A DNA stretch of 47,079 nt, taken from the NCBI GenBank assembly GCA_025457665.1, contig JALOTY010000021.1:1-47079 (forward strand), given 5' to 3'. The notes below the pieces were generated by a model. It did no database searches. It saw only the letters and a program-made list of their open reading frames with translations, and was not told the DNA's origin. Below are positions 16,851 through 25,684 of this stretch, in pieces (the stretch's first letter is position 1; every line of letters begins with the position of its first letter). The position numbers and the translations under genes were made by a program. This stretch comes from Akkermansiaceae bacterium (GTDB taxonomy: Bacteria; Verrucomicrobiota; Verrucomicrobiia; Verrucomicrobiales; Akkermansiaceae).

Positions 16851-18161
16851 TCAGGCCCCGCCGCCGATGATGCGGGCGAATTTTTCATCGAGATAGCGGA
16901 GGACCATTTCCTCCACCTTTTCGTCACCGAGGCGTTCGATGACTTCGACGGAGAAACCGCGGGCGATGAGCTGGCGGGCGCGGCCGGGATCGATGCCGCG
17001 GGCTTGGAGGTAGAAGATCTCCTCATCGCTGATCTGGGCGCTGGTGCTGCCGTGGGAGCATTTCACGTCGTCGGCATTGATTTCGAGGCCGGGCATGGAA
17101 TTGGCCTCGGCATCCTCGCTCATGAACAGATTGCGGCAGGTCTGGTAGGCATCGGTGCGGTGCGCGCCTTCATCGACGAAGATGAGGCCCGAGAAGATGG
17201 TACGAGACTTATCGTAGAGCGAGTTCTTGTAGAGCAGGTCGCTGTAGGCACCGGAGGAGACGTGGTGCTGGAAGGTGCGTTGATCGTATTCCTGGGTGTG
17301 GGCGGGAACGCTCACGCTGAGCATGTCCGAGCGGGAACCTTCGCCAGTGAGGCGGGACATGGCCTCATTGCGGGCCCAGGCGGCTCCGGTATTGAGGATG
17401 AAGCCGGTGGCGGAGGCATCCTTCTCCACGCCGGTTTCATTGATCTGGATGACCTTGGTTTTCTCGTTGAAAGCCTGGATGGCCAGGTAGTCGAGCTTCG
17501 ATCCCGGGCCGGCGCAGAGGTCGTTGAAAGCGATGCACAGTCCGTGGTCGGAATCGTTGGCGGATTGGAAGTAATCGATCACGCGGACCTTCGAATTCGC
17601 GCCGGTGACGATGAGGGTGTGCGGGAAAATCGCAGCGTGCTCGCCGGCGATCCAATGGAAGACCTCGATGGTGCCATCGACTTCGACGCCCGCGGGGACA
17701 TGGACGAAGAGGCCATTTGAAACCCGTGCTTCGTGAAGGGCGGCCCATTTCGCGGAGCCGAGCCGGGTGTCCTCGCGCATGAAATGTTCGCGGACGAGAT
17801 CGGAATGAAGGATGAGGGCTTCGGCCAAGGGCAGGCAGATGACTTCGGCGGGAAGCTTCGAATCGATTTCGATCAACGTCTCATTGACGAAGATGAAGCG
17901 TGCGACCGGATCAGCGACGCCCTTCGAGCGGATGATGAGCGAGCCGGTATCCTCGGGAACGGGCACATCGCCGAGGTAGGCTGAGAAATCGAGTTGTTTC
18001 AGCGAAGAGAAACGCCAGGTCTCGTCCTTGCGGCTAGGCGCGGGTGTGGCGAGGAATCGTTCCCAAGCGGCGCTCTGACGCTCTGCAAACCAAGTCGGCA
18101 GGTCAGTTGCGGTTTGCGGGGTGGATTCGAGGATGGACGGGGATTCGAGGACGGTGGACAT
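16851..18161 (-). CDS. sufD: Fe-S cluster assembly protein SufD
   Basis: 436 residues. The N-terminal helical part (AAWERFLATPAPSRKDETWR) is followed by the long right-handed beta-helix of SufB/SufD proteins and the typical C-terminal segment RNLFMSEDAEANSMPGLEIN with DVKCSHGSTSAQISDEEIFY. SufD forms the SufBCD scaffold with SufB and the ATPase SufC and helps bring in iron. It is the last suf gene here, separated from sufB by a nucleotidyltransferase cassette. No sufS or sufE/sufU is in the window, so the cysteine desulfurase must be elsewhere. Confidence 0.95.
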   Translation of the reverse strand: MSTVLESPSILESTPQTATDLPTWFAERQSAAWERFLATPAPSRKDETWRFSSLKQLDFSAYLGDVPVPEDTGSLIIRSKGVADPVARFIFVNETLIEIDSKLPAEVICLPLAEALILHSDLVREHFMREDTRLGSAKWAALHEARVSNGLFVHVPAGVEVDGTIEVFHWIAGEHAAIFPHTLIVTGANSKVRVIDYFQSANDSDHGLCIAFNDLCAGPGSKLDYLAIQAFNEKTKVIQINETGVEKDASATGFILNTGAAWARNEAMSRLTGEGSRSDMLSVSVPAHTQEYDQRTFQHHVSSGAYSDLLYKNSLYDKSRTIFSGLIFVDEGAHRTDAYQTCRNLFMSEDAEANSMPGLEINADDVKCSHGSTSAQISDEEIFYLQARGIDPGRARQLIARGFSVEVIERLGDEKVEEMVLRYLDEKFARIIGGGA

Positions 18162-18193
18162 GGCGGGAAAGGGATAGGGAGTGGTTGCTGGGT

Positions 18194-18649
18194 TTATGCT
18201 TCTTCCAGCTTTTGCAGGGCTTCGAAATCGCCCAAATCTTTATGGCGACCCGTGGCAAGCTTGTTGGCTTTGAGATCTTCGAGAGAGATGAATGGGACTG
18301 GCGTGCCGCCGAGGGGCATCATCACCGCTCTGGGATAGGCGTCCGCAAAATCGACCCCCAGGATGCTGACGAGGATATCAATTCGAAACGGCGGGACCCC
18401 GAACTGGCTCATGCGTTTGTCGTCGAGATAGGCCTCCTCGGTCACTCCGGGCAAAGGGCCAAAGAAATCGTGAACGGCGCTGACGATCCGCTTCGCGTTC
18501 TCCGGGGATTTTTCGACGAAAAAGTCGATATCCCCCGTGTATCGCGGGTGGCCGTGGGCTGTGACCGCATAACCTCCGATCACCATAAATTTAACTCCAT
18601 GGGACATCAACGATTCGGCAAACTCTCTGAATTCTTGGTCCGGTTCCAT
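18194..18649 (-). CDS. Nucleotidyltransferase (DUF6036/MNT-like), cassette gene 2
   Basis: 151 residues from ATG 18649. VIGGYAVTAHGHPRYTGDID is the nucleotidyltransferase motif: the GG, and the D-x-D of TGDIDFF that binds metal and nucleotide. It is followed by RIDILVSILGVDF and the C-terminal PVPFISLEDLKANKLATGRH typical of DUF6036/AbiEii-like proteins. Such proteins usually occur with a small upstream partner, and some pairs are toxin-antitoxin systems that modify tRNA or protein. Here the partner gene overlaps its start by 59 bp. The cassette interrupts sufB-sufD, with 32 bp to sufD. Toxin activity is inference from family resemblance. Confidence 0.8.
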   Translation of the reverse strand: MEPDQEFREFAESLMSHGVKFMVIGGYAVTAHGHPRYTGDIDFFVEKSPENAKRIVSAVHDFFGPLPGVTEEAYLDDKRMSQFGVPPFRIDILVSILGVDFADAYPRAVMMPLGGTPVPFISLEDLKANKLATGRHKDLGDFEALQKLEEA

Positions 18650-18800
18650 CGGCTTCCGAGTGTCTCTGGGCGCGCAGGAGGGCGAGGGTGGCAAGTCGCT
18701 CGGCTGGCGTTTTTGATTTCCAATGCCGCGCTTCAGCCCGTTCGCTTTCGTCGTGGGTGAGGAAGGCGACTTGGGGAGTAGTGCGGCGGGATGAGTGCAT
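18591..18800 (-). CDS. Small partner of the nucleotidyltransferase, cassette gene 1
   Basis: 69 residues from ATG 18800. The core KTPAERLATLALLRAQRH followed by RIQRVCRIV is the pattern of the small proteins encoded just before DUF6036-like nucleotidyltransferases (ER-L-x-x-L-x-x-LR ... LQRV-x-x-V). It starts 15 bp after the sufB stop and its end overlaps the nucleotidyltransferase gene by 59 bp, so translation is likely coupled. It is a candidate antitoxin or accessory subunit. No ribosome-binding site is clear. Confidence 0.65.
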   Translation of the reverse strand: MHSSRRTTPQVAFLTHDESERAEARHWKSKTPAERLATLALLRAQRHSEADGTGPRIQRVCRIVDVPWS

Positions 18801-18815
18801 GATGAAAATCCAAGT

Positions 18816-20252
18816 TCAGCCCACCGAGCCTTCCATTTCGAGATCGATGAGGCGTTTGAGTTCGACGGAGTATTCCATGGGGAACTCGCGGACGAGGTCG
18901 TTGATGAAGCCGTTCACGGCGAGGGACATGGCGTGGCCTTCATCGATGCCGCGCTGCTGCATGTAGAAGAGCATTTCCTCGGAGACCTGGGAAACGCTGG
19001 CCTCGTGCTGGGTGGCGTGGCGGTTGCCCTTGACCGTGATGGCCGGGTAGGTGTCGGTGCGGCTGCGGGTATTGATGAGCAGGGCATCGCACTCGGTGTT
19101 GTTCTTGCAACCCTTGAGGTGCTTGGGGATGTGGACCTGCCCGCGATAGGTCGAGCGACCTTCGCCCACGGAGATCGATTTCGAAACGACGTTCGAAGTC
19201 GTGTTATCGGCCGCGTGGATCATCTTCGCGCCGGTGTCCTGGTGCTGGCCGGTGTTGGCGAGGGCGATGGAAATGACCTCACCGCGGGCGCGCTCGCCCT
19301 TCATGATGACGCCGGGGTATTTCATCGTCAGGCGGGAGCCGATGTTGCAATCGATCCAGCGGACTTCGGCATCTTCCATCGCGAGACCGCGCTTGGTGAC
19401 GAGGTTGAACACGTTGCTGCTCCAGTTCTGGACGGTGACGTATTGGATCTTCGCGCCTTTGAGGGCGACGAGTTCGACCACGGCGGAGTGGAGCGTGGCG
19501 GTCTCGAACTTCGGTGCGGTGCAGCCTTCCATGTACATCACCTCAGCCCCTTCATCGGCGATGATCAGGGTGCGTTCGAACTGGCCGAAGGATTCCGAGT
19601 TGATACGGAAATAGGCCTGGAGCGGTTGTTTCAGTTTCACCCCCTTGGGGATGTAAATGAAGGAACCGCCGGAGAAGACCGCGGAGTTCAGGGCGGAAAA
19701 TTTGTTATCACCCGTAGGGATGACCTTGCCGAACCAGGGGCGGAAGATTTCCTCGTATTCCTTCAGTCCTTCGGTGGAGTTGACGAAGATCACGCCCTGC
19801 TTGGTCAGCTCCTCTTTCATGTTCGAGTAAGCGGCCTCGGAGTCATACTGGGCTTCGACCCCGGCGAGGAAAGCGCGTTCCTGTTCGGGAATGCCGAGGC
19901 GGTCGAAGGTTTTCAGAACTTCTTCAGGAACCTCGTCCCAAGAGCGCTTCGGTTTTTCACCGTCGGAAAGATAATAGCGGATCTCATCGAAATTGATGTT
20001 TTCCAGATCCTTGGTCGCCCAATTCGTGGGCATGGGCTTCTCGAGGAAGACCTTGAGCGCCTTGTGGCGGAACTCGCGGACCCAGTCGGGGTCCTGTTTC
20101 ACGTCGCAAATGTAGTCAACCGTGCGCTCGGTCAAACCACGGCCGGCATCGTACTTGTGGCGCTCGGGGAATTTGAAATCGCCCTTCGAGCGGTCGATAT
20201 CGATCGCGGTCTGCGTCTCGTGGTCGATGGTGGTGGAAGAGTCGTAGGTCAT
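18816..20252 (-). CDS. sufB: Fe-S cluster assembly protein SufB
   Basis: 478 residues from ATG 20252; a TTG 24 bp upstream is less likely. All the SufB landmarks are present: [59 protein letters not shown], and the C-terminal [20 protein letters not shown] followed by [20 protein letters not shown]. SufB carries the nascent cluster in the SufBCD complex. It follows sufC by 28 bp. After its stop comes the nucleotidyltransferase cassette rather than sufD. Confidence 0.97.
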   Translation of the reverse strand: MTYDSSTTIDHETQTAIDIDRSKGDFKFPERHKYDAGRGLTERTVDYICDVKQDPDWVREFRHKALKVFLEKPMPTNWATKDLENINFDEIRYYLSDGEKPKRSWDEVPEEVLKTFDRLGIPEQERAFLAGVEAQYDSEAAYSNMKEELTKQGVIFVNSTEGLKEYEEIFRPWFGKVIPTGDNKFSALNSAVFSGGSFIYIPKGVKLKQPLQAYFRINSESFGQFERTLIIADEGAEVMYMEGCTAPKFETATLHSAVVELVALKGAKIQYVTVQNWSSNVFNLVTKRGLAMEDAEVRWIDCNIGSRLTMKYPGVIMKGERARGEVISIALANTGQHQDTGAKMIHAADNTTSNVVSKSISVGEGRSTYRGQVHIPKHLKGCKNNTECDALLINTRSRTDTYPAITVKGNRHATQHEASVSQVSEEMLFYMQQRGIDEGHAMSLAVNGFINDLVREFPMEYSVELKRLIDLEMEGSVG

Positions 20253-20280
20253 CGGATGAGGAAGGGCTGGAGACAAAAAT

Positions 20281-21033
20281 TCAGGCGGTGGCGAGTTCCT
20301 TGAGGAAATCGTAGCCGTTTTGTTCGAGTTCGAGGGCGAGTTCGGGTCCGCCGGAGCGGACGATGCGGCCTTCGGCCATCACGTGGACATGGTCCGGAGC
20401 GATGTGGTCGAGCAGGCGCTGATAGTGGGTGATCAGGAGCATGCCGCGGTCGGGCGAGCGCATGGCGTTGACGCCTTTGGCGACGATTTTGAGGGCATCG
20501 ATATCGAGGCCGGAATCGGTTTCGTCGAGGATGCAGTATTTCGGCTCCAGCATGAGCATCTGGAGGATCTCGTTGCGTTTCTTTTCACCGCCGGAGAAGC
20601 CTTCGTTGACGGCGCGGGCGGTGAATTTGCGGTCCATTTCCAGGAGGTCCATCTTTTCGTAGAGGGACTTGTAGTAGGCCACGGCGTCGAGTTCCTCTCC
20701 TTCCGGCAGGCGGGCCTGGAGGGCGGCGCGGATGAAGTTGGCATTCGAAACGCCGGGGACTTCGGAAGGATACTGGAAGGCGAGGAAGACGCCGGCGCGG
20801 GCGCGCTCATCGATGCCCATTTCGAGGATATTTTCGCCATCGAGCGTGACGCTGCCGGAAGTGACTTCGTAGCTTTCGTGGCCGGCGATGACCTTGGAAA
20901 GGGTCGATTTCCCGGAACCGTTCGGGCCCATGATGGCGTGGATTTCGCCGGCAGGGATTTCCAGGGAGACACCGCGAAGGATTTCGGTGCCATCGGCGAG
21001 ACGGGCGTGGAGGTCGGTGATGACGAGGGACAT
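20281..21033 (-). CDS. sufC: Fe-S cluster assembly ATPase SufC
   Basis: 250 residues. Walker A is GPNGSGKST at 36-44, the signature FSGGEKKR at 147-154, and Walker B CILDE at 167-171, followed by the D-loop [10 protein letters not shown] typical of SufC. The C-terminal [20 protein letters not shown] is also diagnostic. It powers conformational change of SufBCD during cluster assembly in the cytoplasm. It lies 27 bp after the Fur-family gene, with which it should be co-transcribed from the operator-bearing promoter near 21552. Confidence 0.97.
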   Translation of the reverse strand: MSLVITDLHARLADGTEILRGVSLEIPAGEIHAIMGPNGSGKSTLSKVIAGHESYEVTSGSVTLDGENILEMGIDERARAGVFLAFQYPSEVPGVSNANFIRAALQARLPEGEELDAVAYYKSLYEKMDLLEMDRKFTARAVNEGFSGGEKKRNEILQMLMLEPKYCILDETDSGLDIDALKIVAKGVNAMRSPDRGMLLITHYQRLLDHIAPDHVHVMAEGRIVRSGGPELALELEQNGYDFLKELATA

Positions 21034-21060
21034 GGCTAGGATGGGGAAGTGGAGAGTGGA

Positions 21061-21507
21061 TCAGTGAGCGATGGGGGAGGCGGGAAGTTCGCCGCGGAGG
21101 GTGATTTCGACGTTGGTGATGACGGTGCCGGGGGGCAGGTCGAGCACGTCGGCGAGGTTGATGCCGGGCTTGAAGGAAACGTCATGGATGGTGCCGGAGC
21201 GGCGGTCGTGGAAATGGCCGTGTTCCTCGTGGTTCGGGCAAAAGCGGGACGGTTCGCGATCAAAATTCACCTGGCGGACGATGCCGTGGGCGGTGAGGGC
21301 TTCGAGGCAGTTGTAAACCGTGGCCAGCGAGATGTTCGGCAGGCGGTCCTTGATGCGGATGAAGACATCGTTGGCCGTCGGGTGGTCCCGCTGCTCCATG
21401 AGCAGGCGATAGACTTCCCAGCGCTGGCGGGTCATGCGCAGGCCGGAAATCTCGGCAGGCATGCCGGATTCAGGGGAAGGAAAGGAGTTGGATTCTTGAA
21501 AAACCAT
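21061..21507 (-). CDS. Fur-family regulator heading the suf operon
   Basis: 148 residues; an internal Met at residue 16 is an alternative start. The winged helix is clear: MTRQRWEVYRLLMEQRDHPT, then LPNISLATVYNCLEALTAHG, with the recognition helix at about 60-72. The dimer domain has a His-rich patch, HEEHGHFHD at about 93-101, and ends LADVLDLPPGTVITNVEITL. Unlike Fur and PerR it has no CxxC zinc pairs; the only cysteines are about 67 and 90. It is therefore closer in metal ligands to Irr-like or other Cys-poor Fur proteins. Its position 27 bp before sufC and a 7-1-7 box upstream indicate that it controls suf, probably in response to iron, haem or peroxide. Confidence 0.9.
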   Translation of the reverse strand: MVFQESNSFPSPESGMPAEISGLRMTRQRWEVYRLLMEQRDHPTANDVFIRIKDRLPNISLATVYNCLEALTAHGIVRQVNFDREPSRFCPNHEEHGHFHDRRSGTIHDVSFKPGINLADVLDLPPGTVITNVEITLRGELPASPIAH

Positions 21508-21544
21508 GGGCGGCGCGGGAACCTAGGCCCGGTCCGGCCGATAT

Positions 21545-21559
21545 CAAGAATAATTCTAA
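21545..21559 (-). promoter_or_regulatory. Fur-family 7-1-7 operator
   Basis: On the minus strand the site reads TTAGAAT-T-ATTCTTG, an almost perfect 7-1-7 dyad (5 of 7 pairs) like PerR and Irr boxes (TTAnAATnATTnTAA). It lies 38-52 bp upstream of the Fur-family start codon. It probably overlaps the promoter and mediates autoregulation of fur-sufCB-sufD. Confidence 0.75.
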
Positions 21560-21581
21560 ATCCATTTCCAATTCCCGAGAT

Positions 21582-21602
21582 TTCCGGCCTGTCTGGCCGG
21601 AA
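21582..21602. promoter_or_regulatory. Perfect 8-bp dyad upstream of the Fur box
   Basis: TTCCGGCC-TGTCT-GGCCGGAA. It lies about 75 bp upstream of the Fur-family start codon. There is no T-run, so it is not an evident terminator; it may be a second operator or a spacer hairpin. Confidence 0.4.
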
Positions 21603-21609
21603 TTGTGCC

Positions 21610-21971
21610 CCTTCCGCCTGAGTGCCCATGGGAGCCATCGATGGGGCTCGGAGATCTTTGGCCAGGGCAGCCACCGTCTCCATGTTGCCTGAAACGCTTC
21701 GCGCGAAGCAAAGGCCTTTTCTTGCTCCTTGCTACTTGCTTCTCGATACTGAGAAGGAATTCACGGAAGACTCGGAAAGTTTGATGAAGTATTCGAACAA
21801 CGAAAAAATCGAAAAATCGAAAGGGAACAGCAGACGGTAGATGGTAGGGCGTCGATGGTAAAAGTTCCGGCGACCCCGTCTAAGTCGCCATCCATCTCAT
21901 CCATCCTGGTCCCCATTCCCAAGGGGGCGCCCAAGCGATGGATCTTGGACCGGGTTGGTGAGCGGTTTTTC
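21610..21971. repeat. Mosaic spacer repeat with palindrome
   Basis: A gene-free spacer. It has a perfect 14-bp palindrome GCTTCGCGCGAAGC at 21696-21709. A block at 21745-21826 is the inverted copy of 11738-11835. CATCCATCCTGGTCC lies at 21898-21912. The mosaic occupies the space between the convergent end of the Bat operon and the fur promoter. Confidence 0.55.
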
Positions 21972-24900
21972 TCAGCGGGGCTGACGGCAGGCGTCCAGCC
22001 AGCGATGGATGACTTCGCTGAAGTCGGCTGCAGCATCGGCACCGGGGCGGAAATGGCGGGCCTCGATGTTGGTGATTTCCTCATCGAGTTCGGGACGACG
22101 GGATTCATCGATGATGCCACGGACACGACGCAGGAAGGCAACGGTGGCGAAGGGGGTGGCCTCGGCGGGAGGTACGATGGATGCCGTAGAAGTCGGTGCG
22201 CTGCGGCGTTTGGCGAGCTGACGCCAGCCGAAGAAGATGGCGAGCAGCAGCGCGCCGATGCCGAGGAGCCATGGCAGGCGGGCGGCGGGAGTGCCGGGGA
22301 GATCGACACCGCGGGCGGCATCCTCGGCGCTGAGTTCGACGAGGTCGGCATCGCGATAAAGCTTGTATTCGATTTTCGCAGCGGATTTCGTGGCCTCGTT
22401 GGGTGTGGGCAGGGCGAAACGGCCACCGGCGTAGGAGGCATTCCGACGATAGGTGATCTGCCAGTTGCGATTGGCGCGCGGCGCGCGGCTCTGGCCATCG
22501 CTGAGGAGTTCGGTCACGGCCAGCGAGCCATCGACGACTTCGGCATCGAAGCCCGGGCGCTGGAAATCGAAGTTCTCGGCAAGTCCGCCGATGATGCCTT
22601 GGCCGGTGGCGGAGATTTCCACGCTGAGGATGCCGTTCCGCCAATCGCGTTCGTCGAGGGTGACGAGGAATTCAAGTTCCGGGCAGGGGCGGGCGGGGGG
22701 ATCGGTCGCGCGGGCATCGAGCGGCTGGACCTGGGAGGTGACCGGAAGGACGACCTGGCCGGGTTGATCGATGAAATCCATGTCGATCTGGATGGACGGG
22801 ATGCGATCGACCGCAGCGTTTTTCGCTTTCAGAACGGCGTAGGCGAGTGGGGTTTCCACCCAGCCCTCGCGGGCGAGCGGGATGGGTTTGACGCCGGAGT
22901 CATGGAAGATGACGGAGACGACCTCGAAGGTTTCATCGAGAGCGGCGTGGATGTTTTTCAGGAAAGCGCCGCGGAGGTCCTGGGCGGGTTGTCCGCCCAT
23001 CATCATCTGCTGTTGGCCGGATGAGGCGGTGCGAAGGTATTTGCCGAAGCCGCCGCTTTCACGCAGGAGCTGGCGGGTGGTTTCGAGGGAAATGTAAACT
23101 CCGAAGGCTTGGTTGTGGCCGACTTCGGTGGGGCCATCGACGTTCACGCGGAGTTGGATTTCATCGAGCAGTTCCTTGTAGTAATCGAGCGAACGTGTGG
23201 CCTGGCCGGCATCGGGATGGTCTTCGCCGACGATCTTCAAACCGGCGGAGAGGAAGCGTTGGCGGACATTGGCGGGGACTTTCGGGAAAACCTGGCCGAG
23301 CATTTCGGCAAAGAGGCCGAGGTGGCGCTGGGCGGCTTCTTCGGGGAGGGCGCGGATGGCATCGGCGATGCCCTTGAGCCCGGGATCGCTGCGGGCGGGG
23401 TTGCTCGTGAGTTGGGCGAGATCGCTGGCACCGAGCATGACGAAGAACCAGGCTTGATAGGGCTCGATGGTCCACTGGCCCTTGGGCATTTCGGGCAGTT
23501 GTTTGGCATATCTTTCCGCAGCAAGCCGGAAGCTGGCGAAGGCGTCATCGCGCAGGCCGACATATTCGGAGAGCTGGACCTGGCGTTCGAATTCGTATTG
23601 CGAGGCATCGAAGAAAAGCCGGCCGCGGGTGATGAGGGCGGTCCATTCCGGATCGTCCTCCGGGATGCCGCGGCGGGTCAGTTCGAGGACGGTGCGGTAA
23701 CCACGGGAGACCTCGTCCTTGATTTCGTTTTCCGTGCGGTTGGTGGCGGCTTGTTGCTGGGTTTTCGGGTCACGCCACTCTTCGGCCAGACGACCGCGCA
23801 TGCCCTCTAACAGCGTGAGCAGTTCCTGACGCGGCATCTTGTCGGGCGGGCCGAAAATGGCGGTGATGTCATCGACCTGATAGACCTCCGCGCCGCTGTG
23901 CAGGGCCATGAAGGCTTCGACGATCAGGGCCGCATCGAGCGGCTCGGGGGAAATCGAGCGGAGTTCCTTGAGCAGATCGCGGAGTTCGGAAATGTTGCGG
24001 TTCTGGCGGAGTCGGGTGAGGGGGATGCCTTGGGAAGTCTGGAGGAGCTGGGGCGGGATGTACATGCCGTACATGCGCATCTGGCGGACCTGGGGGCTTT
24101 CCGAGGGTTTCTGTTGTTTCGCGACCCAGGCGGCGAGGATGTCCTGGCAGAGCTGGCGTTCGAGCCCGGGGTAACGCTTCGCGTAGGTGCGGACGGCATC
24201 GAAATCGAGGGCCTCGCGTGAGATCACCTGGAGCTTGAGAAGGGTGAGCTGGACGCGTTGGGAAATGCCGGGGTTAAGGCGATCGATGATTTCCGCCGGC
24301 GGCGCGGTGGAGAGGATCTGCTCGGTGGAAAGGCTGTTGATGCTGGAGCCGTCATCGAAGCCGTAGCGGCGCATCATCATGCGGTCGCTCTGGCTCATCT
24401 CGGTGGCGACGATGCCGCCGGCACGGTAGCAGCCTTCGGCCTCGGCGAGCCAATTGAGCACGAGGATGACGGTATTGGCGGGAAGCGCGGTTTCGAGCGG
24501 AGCGATGGCTTCTAACAGCCGGCGCTGGGTGCCGAGGATGGCGGCGCGGGCGGCGAGGTCGGTTTCCTTGGCGGCCTTCTGGCCTTGTTGACCGAAGATG
24601 GCGATGAGGTCCTCGAGCGTGGCTTGCTGGGTGAAGAGTTGCTCGCGGATGAGCTTGCGGGCGGCTTCGGGTTCGAGGGCGGGGAGCAGGACGACGAGGC
24701 GCTCCATGGCGAGGCGGAACTGCGGGCGGGTGTAGTTGCCGACGCGGGAGGATTTCAACAGCGTGGCGCAGACGGCGGCGGCACGGGCGAGTTGGCGTTC
24801 GTCGCGTTCCTCGATGCCGCTGCGGGTGAAATACTCCATGGCATGGATGAGTTGCATGGGATCGGCATTTTCCCACTGGGCTTCATCGAGGGGCAGGAAG

Positions 24901-25661
24901 GGTTTGGCATCGCGGATCCAGCCGAGCGAGGAAAGCAGGCGTGTGGCAAGCAGCGCGCCTTCGGGCTCGGTGCCGCCGAGTCCTTGCCAGCCTTTTTCGA
25001 GCCGGGAAACAAGGGTCTCGCGGCCGCCCTCGCCGATGGCCACGGCGGCAAGCTGGGCGATGGCATCGATGTTCTCCGCCGTGACGCCGCCGGGGGCGGC
25101 ATCGACGATGCCGAAGAAGTCCTCGCTGAGGACCGGAGCGGGTTTGGTGCGGAGTTCATTGGCCTCCTGCGCGAGCCTGTTACGGGTTTCATAGTATTCC
25201 TCACCCTCCGATCCGCGATCCGGTTCGCGCAGGAGGGTGCCGACGGGGACGGCGTTGCTGCCGAGGGTGCTGATGATTTTCTGATAGACCGGCCGGGCCT
25301 GGTCCACCGGGAGCGAGGCGAGGGTCTCGGCGACGCGTTTCCAATCGCCGAAAAGGACGGCGTGGCGGAAGACTTCCGTGGCGGCGAGTTCCTCGTCGCT
25401 GCGGAGTTTGCTGATCGCATTGGCGACGGCGTCGGGAGAGCGGTTGAAATCGAGTTCGCGGAGTGCTTTCGCGAATTCTTCCCCAGCCTTGTCGTCCGCT
25501 TGTTTGGCGGCCTCTTCGTTTTCGGCGAGCTTCGGCTGATCCTCGGCCGGCGCTTGTCCGGGAGCGACAGGGATGATGCGCACCATGGGAGCCTGGGCAT
25601 GAACCGCACTGGAAAGCGCGAGCGCGAGCAGGGCGGGGCGGAGTAGGGATGGAGTGGACAT
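21972..25661 (-). CDS. 1229-residue exported membrane-anchored protein, last gene of the Bat-type operon
   Basis: Start at ATG 25661, directly before a signal peptide (MSTPSLLRPALLALALSSAV, ending HAQA). Residues about 30-850 are helical and acidic, probably a repeat solenoid. About 870-1110 is beta-rich (MDFIDQPGQVVLPVTSQVQP, LEFLVTLDERDWRNGILSVE). One transmembrane helix, LPWLLGIGALLLAIFFGW, is near 1130-1148, followed by an 80-residue cytoplasmic tail ending FSEVIHRWLDACRQPR. It occupies the place of BatD in the operon and shares that topology, with the bulk in the periplasm and a C-terminal anchor, but it is much longer than a typical BatD. It lies 23 bp after the TPR gene. Two in-frame TTA codons fall in CTGTTAG heptamers. 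Confidence 0.8.
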   Translation of the reverse strand: MSTPSLLRPALLALALSSAVHAQAPMVRIIPVAPGQAPAEDQPKLAENEEAAKQADDKAGEEFAKALRELDFNRSPDAVANAISKLRSDEELAATEVFRHAVLFGDWKRVAETLASLPVDQARPVYQKIISTLGSNAVPVGTLLREPDRGSEGEEYYETRNRLAQEANELRTKPAPVLSEDFFGIVDAAPGGVTAENIDAIAQLAAVAIGEGGRETLVSRLEKGWQGLGGTEPEGALLATRLLSSLGWIRDAKPFLPLDEAQWENADPMQLIHAMEYFTRSGIEERDERQLARAAAVCATLLKSSRVGNYTRPQFRLAMERLVVLLPALEPEAARKLIREQLFTQQATLEDLIAIFGQQGQKAAKETDLAARAAILGTQRRLLEAIAPLETALPANTVILVLNWLAEAEGCYRAGGIVATEMSQSDRMMMRRYGFDDGSSINSLSTEQILSTAPPAEIIDRLNPGISQRVQLTLLKLQVISREALDFDAVRTYAKRYPGLERQLCQDILAAWVAKQQKPSESPQVRQMRMYGMYIPPQLLQTSQGIPLTRLRQNRNISELRDLLKELRSISPEPLDAALIVEAFMALHSGAEVYQVDDITAIFGPPDKMPRQELLTLLEGMRGRLAEEWRDPKTQQQAATNRTENEIKDEVSRGYRTVLELTRRGIPEDDPEWTALITRGRLFFDASQYEFERQVQLSEYVGLRDDAFASFRLAAERYAKQLPEMPKGQWTIEPYQAWFFVMLGASDLAQLTSNPARSDPGLKGIADAIRALPEEAAQRHLGLFAEMLGQVFPKVPANVRQRFLSAGLKIVGEDHPDAGQATRSLDYYKELLDEIQLRVNVDGPTEVGHNQAFGVYISLETTRQLLRESGGFGKYLRTASSGQQQMMMGGQPAQDLRGAFLKNIHAALDETFEVVSVIFHDSGVKPIPLAREGWVETPLAYAVLKAKNAAVDRIPSIQIDMDFIDQPGQVVLPVTSQVQPLDARATDPPARPCPELEFLVTLDERDWRNGILSVEISATGQGIIGGLAENFDFQRPGFDAEVVDGSLAVTELLSDGQSRAPRANRNWQITYRRNASYAGGRFALPTPNEATKSAAKIEYKLYRDADLVELSAEDAARGVDLPGTPAARLPWLLGIGALLLAIFFGWRQLAKRRSAPTSTASIVPPAEATPFATVAFLRRVRGIIDESRRPELDEEITNIEARHFRPGADAAADFSEVIHRWLDACRQPR

Positions 25662-25684
25662 GGAAAGTGGGAGAATGGGGTTTT

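Noticed and set aside
18795..20303. Long plus-strand frame opposite sufB
   Set aside because: Antisense shadow of sufB; the minus strand encodes a fully conserved SufB.
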